From positions 1 to 34,462 of the forward strand of contig JAJZVD010000034.1 in the NCBI GenBank assembly GCA_021845805.1: DNA of 34,462 nucleotides, read 5' to 3'. A model generated the notes under the pieces. It was not told the DNA's origin. It searched no databases and saw only the letters and a program-made list of their open reading frames with translations. Source of the stretch: Pseudomonadota bacterium (GTDB lineage Bacteria > Pseudomonadota > Alphaproteobacteria > Rhodobacterales > Rhodobacteraceae). Positions 14,260 to 21,955 of the stretch are shown piece by piece (within the stretch, counting starts at the first letter, position 1; the number at the start of each line of letters is the position of its first letter). Both the position numbers and the translations under genes were made by a program.

Positions 14260-14318
14260 GCGGGGGGCTGTCTGCCCCCCGCGCCCCCCGAGGATATTTG
14301 GGCCAGAAAGAAAGGGGA
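14260..14318 (+). repeat. Intergenic hairpin repeat, copy B
   Basis: A 9-bp stem (GCGGGGGGC / GCCCCCCGC, loop TGTCT) spans 14260-14282, followed by CCCCCCGAGGATATTT (14284-14299) and GGCCAGAAAGAAAGGGG. It sits between hutU and the flavin-reductase-like gene. With copy A it forms an inverted pair around that gene, sharing 40 identical bases. Confidence 0.8.
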
Positions 14319-14321
14319 AGC

Positions 14322-16019
14322 TCAGTTCCCCAGGATGCCCGGCAGGCGCAGCCCGTGCTCGCGCGCGCAGTCGAGCGCGATCGGGTAGCCCGCATCGGCG
14401 TGGCGCATGACGCCGGTGGCCGGGTCGTTCCAGAGCACATTGGTCAGCCTGCGGTCGGCGTCGGCCGTGCCGTCGGCGCAGATCACCATGCCGGAATGCT
14501 GGCTGAAGCCCATGCCCACGCCGCCGCCGTGGTGCAGGCTGACCCAGGTGGCCCCGCTTGCGCAGTTCAGCAGCGCATTCAGCAGCGGCCAGTCCGACAC
14601 CGCATCCGAGCCGTCCTGCATCGCCTCGGTCTCGCGGTTGGGCGAGGCGACCGAGCCCGAATCGAGGTGGTCGCGGCCGATCACGACGGGCGCCTTCAAC
14701 TCGCCCCGGCGGACCATCTCGTTGAACATGAGCCCCGCCTTGTGCCGCTCGCCCAGCCCGATCCAGCAGATCCGGGCGGGCAGCCCCTGGAAGGCGATGC
14801 GCGCGCGGGCCATGTCCAGCCAGCGGTGCAGATGGGCGTTGTCGGGGAAGAGCCGCTTCATCGCCGCGTCGGTCTTGTAGATGTCGTCCGGATCGCCCGA
14901 GAGCGCCGCCCAGCGGAACGGGCCCACGCCGCGGCAGAAGAGGGGGCGGATGTAGGCGGGCACGAAGCCCGGGAAGGCGAAGGCGTTGGTCAGCCCCTCG
15001 TCCTGCGCGACCTGGCGGATGTTGTTGCCGTAGTCGAGCGTGGGCACGCCCGCGTTCCAGAAATCGACCATCGCGGCCACATGGGTCTTCATGCTGGCGC
15101 GAGCCGCGCGTTCGACGGCGGCGGGGTCGGTTTCCTGCCGCGCGCGCCAGTCGGCCACGCTCCAGCCCGCCGGGCAGTAGCCGTGCAGCGGGTCATGCGC
15201 CGAGGTCTGGTCGGTCACGATGTCGGGCCGCCCGTTCGGCATCGGCGCGCCGGCCTTCATGCGGCGCACGAGTTCGGGGAAGACCTCGGCCGCGTTGCCC
15301 AGAAGGCCCACGGATTTAGCCTCGCCCGCCCGCGTCCAGTTGCCGATCATGGCCAGCGCCTCGTCCAGCGTATGGGCCTTGGCGTCGAGGTAGCGGGTGC
15401 GCAGGCGGAAATCGATCCGCGTCTCGTCGCATTCCACGGCCAGGCAGCAGGCCCCCGCCATGACGGCCGCCAGGGGCTGCGCGCCGCCCATGCCGCCAAG
15501 ACCCCCCGTCAGGATCCATCTGCCGGTCAGGTTGCCGCCGTAGTGTTGCCGCCCGGCCTCGGCGAAGGTTTCGTAGGTGCCCTGCACGATGCCCTGGGTG
15601 CCGATGTAGATCCAGGACCCGGCGGTCATCTGGCCGTACATTGCCAGCCCTTTGCGGTCGAGTTCGTTGAAATGGTCCCAGTTGGCCCAGTGCGGCACCA
15701 GGTTGGAATTGGCGATCAGCACCCGCGGCGCGTCCTTGTGGGTGCGGAACACGCCCACCGGCTTGCCGGATTGCACCAGCAGGGTTTCGTCGTCGTTCAG
15801 CGTCTTCAGCGTGGCGACGATGCGGTCGAAATCCTCCCAGGTCCGGGCGGCGCGGCCGATGCCGCCGTAGACCACCAGCTCATGCGGGTTCTCGGCCACG
15901 TCGGGGTGCAGGTTGTTCATCAGCATGCGCATCGGCGCCTCGGTCAGCCAGCTTTTGGCCGTGATCTCGGGGCCGGTGGGCGGGAAGATGTCGCGCAGGT
16001 TGTGGCGTGGGTTGGTCAT
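14322..16019 (-). CDS. hutU: Urocanate hydratase (urocanase)
   Basis: The 565-residue protein is urocanase, which adds water to urocanate to give imidazolonepropionate using tightly bound NAD+. Recognisable are [83 protein letters not shown] in sequence, the NAD-binding glycine-rich [14 protein letters not shown], and [14 protein letters not shown] with the conserved cysteine at about 418 that corresponds to the active-site region of the Pseudomonas enzyme. [18 protein letters not shown] and [17 protein letters not shown] complete the signature. Length is normal (about 555-565). It follows hutH on the minus strand, 66 bases after its stop, with a degenerate repeat copy between. Confidence 0.96.
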   Translation of the reverse strand: MTNPRHNLRDIFPPTGPEITAKSWLTEAPMRMLMNNLHPDVAENPHELVVYGGIGRAARTWEDFDRIVATLKTLNDDETLLVQSGKPVGVFRTHKDAPRVLIANSNLVPHWANWDHFNELDRKGLAMYGQMTAGSWIYIGTQGIVQGTYETFAEAGRQHYGGNLTGRWILTGGLGGMGGAQPLAAVMAGACCLAVECDETRIDFRLRTRYLDAKAHTLDEALAMIGNWTRAGEAKSVGLLGNAAEVFPELVRRMKAGAPMPNGRPDIVTDQTSAHDPLHGYCPAGWSVADWRARQETDPAAVERAARASMKTHVAAMVDFWNAGVPTLDYGNNIRQVAQDEGLTNAFAFPGFVPAYIRPLFCRGVGPFRWAALSGDPDDIYKTDAAMKRLFPDNAHLHRWLDMARARIAFQGLPARICWIGLGERHKAGLMFNEMVRRGELKAPVVIGRDHLDSGSVASPNRETEAMQDGSDAVSDWPLLNALLNCASGATWVSLHHGGGVGMGFSQHSGMVICADGTADADRRLTNVLWNDPATGVMRHADAGYPIALDCAREHGLRLPGILGN

Positions 16020-16046
16020 GGCGGGCCTTTGCGTCTGGGGCGGGCG

Positions 16047-16085
16047 GGCGGGGGCATGCGCGCCCCCGGCCCCCCGCGGGAAATG
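16047..16085 (+). repeat. Degenerate intergenic hairpin repeat, copy F
   Basis: GGGGGC-ATGCGC-GCCCCC followed by GGCCCCCCGCGGGAAAT resembles the hairpin-plus-CCCCCCG-GG-ATATT layout of the other copies but lacks the CCAGAAAGAAA tail. It fills the gap between hutH and hutU. The relationship is weaker than for copies A-E. Confidence 0.4.
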
Positions 16086-17624
16086 TCAGCCAAGCAGAGC
16101 GGGCAGGGGCAGGTGGGCGGCGCGGGCCAGATCGCCCGAGGCGATCTGTCGCGACGCGGTGGCGATGTCGGGGGCAAGGTAGCGGTCTTCGGCCAGGGCC
16201 GGCACCTCGGCGCGCAGGCGCGCGACCACGCGGGCCAGCGGGGCCGAGGTCTGGAGCGGGGCGCGGAAGTCGATCCCCTGCGCGGCGCAGAGCGCCTCGA
16301 CGCCCAGGATGACGTTCAGGTTCTCGACCATCCGCGCGAGGCGGCGGGCGCCGTGGGCGGCCATGCTGACGTGATCTTCCTGGTTGGCCGAGGTGGGGGT
16401 CGAGTCGGTCACCGTCGGGTGCGCGAGGTGCTTGTTCTCGCTCATCAGGGCGGCGGTCGTGACCTCGGCGATCATCAGGCCCGAGTTCAGGCCGGGATCG
16501 GGGGTCAGGAACGGCGGCAGGTCGAAGCTGAGCGTGGGGTCCACCATCAGCGCCACGCGGCGCTGCGCGATGGCGCCGATCTCGGAGATGGCCAGCGCCG
16601 TCATGTCGGCGGCAAAGCCCACGGGTTCGGCGTGGAAGTTGCCGCCCGAGACGATCATCCCTGCCGCGGTCAGCACCAGCGGGTTGTCGGTGGCGGCGTT
16701 GGCCTCTGTCTCCAGCGTGCGGGCGGCCATGCGCAGCACGTCCATCGCCGCGCCCGTCACCTGCGGCTGGCAGCGGATGCAGTAGGGGTCCTGCACGCGG
16801 GTGTCGCCCTCGCGGTGGCTTTCGCGGATCTCCGATCCGTCGAGCAGGGCGCGCAGGGCGGCCGCGGCCTCGATCTGGCCCGCATGGCCGCGCAGGCTGT
16901 GGATGTCGGGGTGCAGCGGCGCGGTCGAGCCCATGATCGCATCGGTCGAGAGCGCCGAGGTGACAAGGGCCGATTGCGCCGCGTTCCAGGCGCCGAACAG
17001 CCCGGCCAGCGCCCAGGCGGTGGAGAACTGGGTGCCGTTGATGAAGGCAAGCCCCTCCTTGGGGCCAAGGGGGATGGGGGCGAGGCCCGCGGCGGCCAGC
17101 GCGGCGGCACCGGGCAGGATGCGCCCGCCGACCTCGGCCTGACCTTCGCCGATCAGCACGGCGGTCATGTGGGCAAGCGGCGCCAGATCGCCCGAGGCGC
17201 CGACCGAGCCCTGCGCGGGCACCACGGGGGTGACGCCGCAGGCCAGCATCTCTTCCAAAAGCTCGATCAGCGCCCAGCGCACGCCCGAGGCGCCGCGCCC
17301 CAGGCTGAGCAGCTTCAGCGCCATCATCAGCCGGGTGATCGCGGTGGGGCAGGGCTCGCCCACGCCGCAGCAATGCGACAGGATCAGGTTGCGTTGCAGC
17401 GTGGCGGTGTCGCCCGCCGCGATCTTGAGGCTGGCGAGCTTGCCGAAGCCGGTGTTGACGCCGTAGACGGCCGCCTGCCCCGCCGCCGCGGTGGCGATGG
17501 CGCGGGCCGCGGCCTCGACGCCGGGCTTGCAGGCGCGGTCCAGCCGGGCCGGGGCGCCCGAGCGCCAGAGCCGCTCCAGTTGCGCCAGCGGCGTGGCGCC
17601 GGGGATCAGGATCTCAGGCGTCAA
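16086..17624 (-). CDS. hutH: Histidine ammonia-lyase (histidase)
   Basis: The 512-residue protein is histidase, which removes ammonia from histidine to yield urocanate. The self-forming MIO electrophile arises from A143-S144-G145 within [14 protein letters not shown]. The catalytic tyrosine is Y54 in [13 protein letters not shown], and further family blocks are [25 protein letters not shown] and [19 protein letters not shown]. The start is TTG at 17622-17624 (TTGACGCCTGAG), preceded by GGAGG and overlapping the end of hutI by 11 bases; no better ATG or GTG is present, and homology begins here. It is the second gene of a minus-strand hutI-hutH-hutU unit. All catalytic residues are intact. Confidence 0.95.
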   Translation of the reverse strand: MTPEILIPGATPLAQLERLWRSGAPARLDRACKPGVEAAARAIATAAAGQAAVYGVNTGFGKLASLKIAAGDTATLQRNLILSHCCGVGEPCPTAITRLMMALKLLSLGRGASGVRWALIELLEEMLACGVTPVVPAQGSVGASGDLAPLAHMTAVLIGEGQAEVGGRILPGAAALAAAGLAPIPLGPKEGLAFINGTQFSTAWALAGLFGAWNAAQSALVTSALSTDAIMGSTAPLHPDIHSLRGHAGQIEAAAALRALLDGSEIRESHREGDTRVQDPYCIRCQPQVTGAAMDVLRMAARTLETEANAATDNPLVLTAAGMIVSGGNFHAEPVGFAADMTALAISEIGAIAQRRVALMVDPTLSFDLPPFLTPDPGLNSGLMIAEVTTAALMSENKHLAHPTVTDSTPTSANQEDHVSMAAHGARRLARMVENLNVILGVEALCAAQGIDFRAPLQTSAPLARVVARLRAEVPALAEDRYLAPDIATASRQIASGDLARAAHLPLPALLG

Positions 17625-18801
17625 GGCGGCCTCCGATAATGCGTCTGTGAAGGGGGGTGGGGCCGATGCGATAGGCCAGTTCGGCGGGGTGCCCGGCCTC
17701 CCACACCGCCAGATCGGCGATCAGGCCCGGGGCGATGCGGCCGCGGTCGGAAAGGCCAAGCGCGTGGGCGGCATGGGCGGTCGCGCCCGCCAGCGCCTCT
17801 TGCGGCGTCATGCGAAAGAGCGTGCAGGCCATGTTCATCGCAAGGCAAAGCGAGGTCATCGGCGCCGTGCCGGGGTTGCAATCGGTTGCGACGGCCATCG
17901 GAACGCCATGCGTGCGCAGCAGGTCGATGGGCGGCAGCCGGGTTTCCCGCAGCGTGTAGAAGGCGCCGGGCAGGATCACCGCCACGGTTCCGGCAGCGGC
18001 CATCGCGCGGGCGCCGTCGTCGTCAAGCCATTCCAGATGGTCGGCCGACAGCGCCCCGTGCCGCGCCGCCAGCGCCGCCCCGCCAAGGTTCGACAACTGC
18101 TCGGCATGCAGCTTGACCGGCAGGCCCAGCGCCTTTGCCGCGGCAAAGACCTGCGCGATCTGGTCGGGCGAGAAGGCGATGCCCTCGCAGAAGCCGTCGA
18201 CCGCATCCACCAGCCCTTCGGCATGGGCGGCGCGCAGCGCGGGGATCGCCTGTTCGGCCAGATAGTCGCCGGCGCGCCCCTTGTACTCGGGCGGAACCGC
18301 ATGGGCGCCCAGGAAGGTGGTGATGATGCGCACGTCACGCATCTGCCCCAGCCGGCGCGCGGCGCGCAGCATCCGGAGCTCGGTCTCGACATCAAGGCCG
18401 TAGCCCGACTTCACCTCGACCGTGCCGACGCCTTCGGCGATCATCTGGTCCAGCCGGGGCAGGGCCTGCGCCACCAGCGCCTCCTCCGACGCCCCCCGCG
18501 TGGCCGCGACGGTCGAGACGATGCCCCCCCCGGCGCGCGCGACCTCTTCGTAGCTGGCCCCGTTCAGCCGCATCTCGAATTCCCGCGCGCGCTGGCCGCC
18601 GAAGACCAGATGCGTGTGGCAGTCGATCAGCGCGGGCGTGATCAGCCTGCCGCCCATGTCGTGCCGCTCGCCCGGCGGCGCCTCGGCCTCGGGGCCTGCC
18701 CAGAGGATGCGGCCCCCCTCCATCGCGACCGCGCCGCGCGGGATCAGGCCATAGCCGCCCGCCATCGTCGCCAGCACCGCATTTGTGAGAATCGTCGCCA
18801 T
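17614..18801 (-). CDS. hutI: Imidazolonepropionase
   Basis: The 395-residue amidohydrolase opens the imidazolone ring of 4-imidazolone-5-propionate to N-formimidoyl-glutamate. Metal and substrate motifs are [60 protein letters not shown] and [14 protein letters not shown], all diagnostic for HutI. The ATG at 18801 was chosen because [13 protein letters not shown] begins the conserved N-terminal beta domain; the frame is open much further only as the antisense of hutF. It faces hutF divergently across 72 bases containing a candidate HutC operator, and leads the hutI-hutH-hutU unit. Confidence 0.95.
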   Translation of the reverse strand: MATILTNAVLATMAGGYGLIPRGAVAMEGGRILWAGPEAEAPPGERHDMGGRLITPALIDCHTHLVFGGQRAREFEMRLNGASYEEVARAGGGIVSTVAATRGASEEALVAQALPRLDQMIAEGVGTVEVKSGYGLDVETELRMLRAARRLGQMRDVRIITTFLGAHAVPPEYKGRAGDYLAEQAIPALRAAHAEGLVDAVDGFCEGIAFSPDQIAQVFAAAKALGLPVKLHAEQLSNLGGAALAARHGALSADHLEWLDDDGARAMAAAGTVAVILPGAFYTLRETRLPPIDLLRTHGVPMAVATDCNPGTAPMTSLCLAMNMACTLFRMTPQEALAGATAHAAHALGLSDRGRIAPGLIADLAVWEAGHPAELAYRIGPTPLHRRIIGGRLDA

Positions 18802-18806
18802 GAGGC

Positions 18807-18834
18807 TTGCCTTATGTCTGCGCTTTTTGATAAT
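18807..18834 (+). promoter_or_regulatory. Candidate hutF promoter
   Basis: -35 TTGCCT (18807-18812) and -10 GATAAT (18829-18834) are separated by 16 bases and sit about 40 bases upstream of the hutF ATG. The start point would fall inside the palindrome at 18834-18847, a usual place for repression. Predicted from sequence only. Confidence 0.4.
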
Positions 18835-18847
18835 ATGTCTGCACATA
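18813..18847. promoter_or_regulatory. Candidate HutC operator region
   Basis: TATGTCTGC is repeated at 18813-18821 and 18834-18842, a 21-bp period (two helical turns). The second copy is part of TATGTCTGCACATA (18834-18847), a TATGT-N4-ACATA inverted repeat. The region lies between the divergent hutI and hutF starts and overlaps both predicted promoters. HutC-family repressors bind such inverted repeats and are released by urocanate; hutC is encoded in the same cluster. Confidence 0.5.
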
Positions 18848-18861
18848 ATAACCCCTGTCAA
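18833..18861 (-). promoter_or_regulatory. Candidate hutI promoter
   Basis: On the minus strand a perfect -35 TTGACA (18856-18861) precedes a CATATT-type -10 with an 18-base spacer. It overlaps the palindrome at 18834-18847, so one bound regulator could block both directions. The -10 is weak, so the exact position is uncertain. Confidence 0.35.
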
Positions 18862-18873
18862 GCGGACATCCCC

Positions 18874-20235
18874 ATGCGTCTTCACCTGCACGCCGACCAT
18901 GCCCTGACCCCCGACGGCTGGGCCCGCGATGTCGCCGTGACGCTCGAGGCCGGGCGCATCGCCGCCGTCAGCCCCGGCGCCCCGCCGCAGGGCGAACGGG
19001 TGGGGGTGCTGCTGCCCGCGCCGGTGAATCTGCACAGCCACGCCTTCCAGCGCGCGATGGCGGGCATGACCGAACGACGCGGACCGGGGCCCGACAGCTT
19101 CTGGACCTGGCGCAGCCTGATGTACCGCTTCCTCGACCATCTGACGCCCGACGACGTGGAGGCCATCGCCGCCTTCGTGCAGATGGAGATGGCCGAGGCG
19201 GGCTTTGCCGCGGTGGCCGAATTCCACTACCTGCACCACCAGCCCGGCGGCGCGCCCCATGCCGATCTGGCCGAAATGTCGGCCCGCATCGCGGCGGCGG
19301 CGGCGGAAACCGGGCTGGGGCTTACCCATCTGCCGGTGCTTTACATGCAGGGCGGCTGCGACGGCCGCGCGCTGGGGCCGGGGCAGGTGCGGTTCGGCAA
19401 CGACATGGACCGCTTCGCGCGGCTTCTGGAGGGCGCCGCGGCCGCGCTGGCGGGGCTGCCCGCCGATACCGGGCTGGGCGTGGCGCCCCATTCGCTGCGC
19501 GCGGTGCCGCCCGCGGCGCTGGCGGCGGTGGCCGCGCTGCGCCCCGGCGCGCCGGTGCACCTGCATCTGGCCGAACAGATGGCCGAGGTGGCCGAGGTGC
19601 AGGGGGCCTATGGCGCCCGCCCGGTGGAATGGCTGCTGGCCAATGCCGCGGTCGATGCGCGCTGGTGCCTGATCCACTGCACCCAGATGCTGCCTGCCGA
19701 AACCGCCGCGCTGGCCGCTACCGGGGCGGTGGCGGGTCTGTGCCCGATCACCGAGGCAAGCCTTGGCGACGGCATCTTCGACGGCCTCCGCTTCGCGCAG
19801 GCGGGCGGGCGCTATGGCGTGGGGTCTGACAGCAACATCCGCATTGCCCTGGCCGAGGAACTGCGCAGCCTCGAATATTCCCAGCGCCTGCGCGACCGGG
19901 GCCGCGCGATGTTCGCGACGCCCGACCGCTCCACCGGCCGCGCGCTCTATCAGGCGGTGCTGGCGGGCGGTGCGCAGGCCGCCGGTCGGGCCGCGGGGGC
20001 GCTGGCGCCGGGGATGTGGGCCGACCTGCTGGCGCTGGACGGGGCCCATGTCGATCTGGCCGGGCGGCAGGGCGACGAGATCCTGGACGCCTGGATCTTC
20101 GCGGGCGACGACCGGATGGTGCGCGAGGTCTGGTCGGCCGGCCGCCGCATCGTCACGGCCGGGCGCCACCCGCGACATGACGCGATCACCGCGCGCTATG
20201 CCGCGACGCTGGCCCGGCTGAGGACCGCGGCATGA
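18874..20235 (+). CDS. hutF: Formimidoylglutamate deiminase
   Basis: The 453-residue amidohydrolase converts N-formimidoyl-glutamate to N-formyl-glutamate and ammonia, the first step of the two-step branch of histidine degradation. Metal motifs are [36 protein letters not shown] and GVGSDSNI, and the [26 protein letters not shown] stretch is characteristic of HutF. ATG at 18874 starts [16 protein letters not shown], matching the family start. It forms an operon with hutC, whose ATG overlaps its stop (ATGA), and is divergent from hutI. Its partner HutG, which hydrolyses formylglutamate, is not in the window. Confidence 0.94.
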   Translation: MRLHLHADHALTPDGWARDVAVTLEAGRIAAVSPGAPPQGERVGVLLPAPVNLHSHAFQRAMAGMTERRGPGPDSFWTWRSLMYRFLDHLTPDDVEAIAAFVQMEMAEAGFAAVAEFHYLHHQPGGAPHADLAEMSARIAAAAAETGLGLTHLPVLYMQGGCDGRALGPGQVRFGNDMDRFARLLEGAAAALAGLPADTGLGVAPHSLRAVPPAALAAVAALRPGAPVHLHLAEQMAEVAEVQGAYGARPVEWLLANAAVDARWCLIHCTQMLPAETAALAATGAVAGLCPITEASLGDGIFDGLRFAQAGGRYGVGSDSNIRIALAEELRSLEYSQRLRDRGRAMFATPDRSTGRALYQAVLAGGAQAAGRAAGALAPGMWADLLALDGAHVDLAGRQGDEILDAWIFAGDDRMVREVWSAGRRIVTAGRHPRHDAITARYAATLARLRTAA

Positions 20236-20918
20236 GACCCCCGCAGGGCTGGGAGGAGATCCGCGCCGAGGTTCTGCGCCGCATCGACCGGCGCGACTGG
20301 CGCCCCGGCGCCACCATCCCGACCGAAGAGCAACTGGCCGCCGAATTCGGCTGCGCGCGCGCCACGGTAAGCCGCGCGCTGCGCGAACTGGCGGGGGCGG
20401 GCGTGCTGGAACGCCGCCGCAAGGCGGGCACCCGGGTCGCCACCCATCCGGTGCGCAAGGCCACGCTGGACATCCCCGTCATCCGGCTCGAGGTCGAGGG
20501 GCGCGGCCAGGCCTATGGCTTCCGGCTGATCGACCGCGCGACCGCCGTGCCGCCGCCCGCGGTGGCCGCGCGGCTTGGCCTGGCGCCGGGGCAGCGGCTG
20601 GACCGCTTCCGCACCCTGCATCTGGCCGATGGCCGCCCGACCGCGCTCGAGGATCGCTGGCTGAACCTTGCTGTGCTGCCAGAGCCGCCGCCCGCGGATG
20701 TCAGCCTGAACGAATGGCTGGTGAAGACCGTCGCCTATACCTATGGCGACATTTCCTTTTCCGCCGAAGCGGCAACCCCGGACGAAGCCCTGCTGCTGGA
20801 AACCCCGGCGGGCGCCGCGCTGTTCATCACCGAACGCACCACCTGGGCGGGCGAGGCGCCGATCACCTCGGTCCGGCTGGCCCATGCGCCGGGCTACCGG
20901 CTGCGGACGGTGGTCTGA
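20232..20918 (+). CDS. hutC: HutC, GntR-family repressor of histidine utilisation
   Basis: The 228-residue protein has an N-terminal winged helix ([27 protein letters not shown], then [36 protein letters not shown], residues 6-70) and a UTRA effector domain to the end (GISF-type strand at [18 protein letters not shown], and [28 protein letters not shown]). This is the HutC architecture; the effector in other species is urocanate. The ATG overlaps the hutF stop, so regulator and hutF are co-translated, and the shared hutI-hutF promoter carries a TATGT-N4-ACATA site that it may bind. Autoregulation follows from the position. Confidence 0.92.
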   Translation: MRPPQGWEEIRAEVLRRIDRRDWRPGATIPTEEQLAAEFGCARATVSRALRELAGAGVLERRRKAGTRVATHPVRKATLDIPVIRLEVEGRGQAYGFRLIDRATAVPPPAVAARLGLAPGQRLDRFRTLHLADGRPTALEDRWLNLAVLPEPPPADVSLNEWLVKTVAYTYGDISFSAEAATPDEALLLETPAGAALFITERTTWAGEAPITSVRLAHAPGYRLRTVV

Positions 20919-20928
20919 CCCCCGCGCC

Positions 20929-20983
20929 TGCCTTCTTTCTGGCCGAAATATCCCACGGGGGTGCGGGGGTGTGAAACCCCCGC
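20929..20983 (-). repeat. Intergenic hairpin repeat, copy C
   Basis: On the minus strand it reads as a hairpin (GCGGGGGT/ACCCCCGC arms at 20963-20983), CACCCCCGTGGGATATTT and CGGCCAGAAAGAAGG. It lies between the convergent hutC and lysR-type genes, where it may act as a bidirectional terminator. It is less conserved than copies A, B and E. Confidence 0.65.
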
Positions 20984-21001
20984 CTGCGCGCGGGGGCCGC
21001 C

Positions 21002-21853
21002 TTACCGCCGCCCGACCCGCTCGCGCACGATGGCCAGAAGCCTGCGGTAGGCATGCCCCGGACGGTTGCGGATGTGCAGCACCGAATAGACCGGCTGGGC
21101 CAGCACCGGCGCGTCGGCCACCGCCTGCACCCGGCCCGCGGCGATCAGGTCGGCGGCGGTGGGCGCGGGGATATAGGCCGATCCGCCCATCGTCAGCATC
21201 AGGTCCACCACCGCGGCGCCCTGGCCGCTGGACACCGGGGTTTCGGAAAATCCCGGCAGCGCCTGGTCGTGCAGGCGGATGAAGGCCGGCGAATATTCGG
21301 TGCGGATATGCGTCTCGGGCCGCAGCGCGGCGCGGCGGTCGGTCTGGGTGGACACCAGCCGGTAGGTCAGCTCGCCCACCGGTTCGAAATGCAGGTCGGG
21401 CTGGGGGCGCGGGGTGAAGATCACCCCGAAGTCCAGCGTCCCCGCCAGCGTGTCGGCGCAGATCTGGATGGAATAGTCGAGTTCCAGATAGAAGGTCGTC
21501 TGCGGCAGCGCGGCGCGGAAGGCCGCGACCAGTTCGCCCAGATGCAGCGCCGCCACGTCCTGCTGCAGGCCCACCCGCAGGCTCAGCGCCGCGGGCCCGG
21601 TGGCCTGAAGCGCGCGCAGGCTTTCGGTCCATTCCCGCTTCAGGCTGCGGGCGTGGGGCTCGAATTTCAGCCCCTCGGTGGTCAGTTGCGTGCCCGCGCG
21701 CGAGCGGGTGAACAGCTTGCGCCCCACCGCCGCTTCCAGCGCCGCAAGCCGCCCCGAGACGGTCGATTGCGTGACCCCCAGCCGCTCGGCCGTGCGGTGA
21801 AAGCTGCGGGTCTCCAGCAGGTCGAGGAACGTATCCAGAAGCTCGATCTGCAC
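21002..21853 (-). CDS. LysR-family transcriptional regulator
   Basis: The 283-residue protein starts with the LysR helix-turn-helix: QIELLDTFLDLLETRSFHRTAERLGVTQSTVSGRLAALEAAVGRKLFTRS (residues 2-50). The substrate-binding domain (about 90-283) shows LSLRVGLQQDVAALHLGELVAAF and the FGVIFTPRPQPDL loop. The start is GTG at 21853, behind a strong AGGAGG; the longer frame upstream is not conserved. It is divergent from the FAD/GcvT dehydrogenase genes across 102 bases, the classic layout for a LysR activator of its neighbours. A perfect 19-base palindrome lies immediately upstream of its ribosome site. The inducer is unknown, plausibly a methylated amine. Confidence 0.9.
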   Translation of the reverse strand: MQIELLDTFLDLLETRSFHRTAERLGVTQSTVSGRLAALEAAVGRKLFTRSRAGTQLTTEGLKFEPHARSLKREWTESLRALQATGPAALSLRVGLQQDVAALHLGELVAAFRAALPQTTFYLELDYSIQICADTLAGTLDFGVIFTPRPQPDLHFEPVGELTYRLVSTQTDRRAALRPETHIRTEYSPAFIRLHDQALPGFSETPVSSGQGAAVVDLMLTMGGSAYIPAPTAADLIAAGRVQAVADAPVLAQPVYSVLHIRNRPGHAYRRLLAIVRERVGRR

Positions 21854-21863
21854 GGCGGCCTCC

Positions 21864-21882
21864 TGATCGGGATTCCCGATCA
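21864..21882. promoter_or_regulatory. 19-base palindrome in the lysR/dehydrogenase promoter
   Basis: TGATCGGGATTCCCGATCA has two perfect 9-bp arms around one central base. It fits loosely the T-N11-A LysR-type binding pattern. It is 74 bases upstream of the first dehydrogenase ATG and directly next to the ribosome site of the lysR-type gene, so it could serve activation and autorepression, or fold in the lysR mRNA. Confidence 0.5.
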
Positions 21883-21955
21883 ATATCCCTTCGCCATGTG
21901 AATTGAAAGCCGCGGTATGCCGCCGGATACTCTGCCGCGAAGCAGGGAGGGCGGG

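Noticed and set aside
14298-17639. Very long plus-strand open frame antisense to hutU and hutH
   Set aside because: It is a shadow of the GC-rich codon pattern: repetitive Gly/Arg/His/Gln-rich composition, no family motifs, while hutU and hutH on the other strand are certain.
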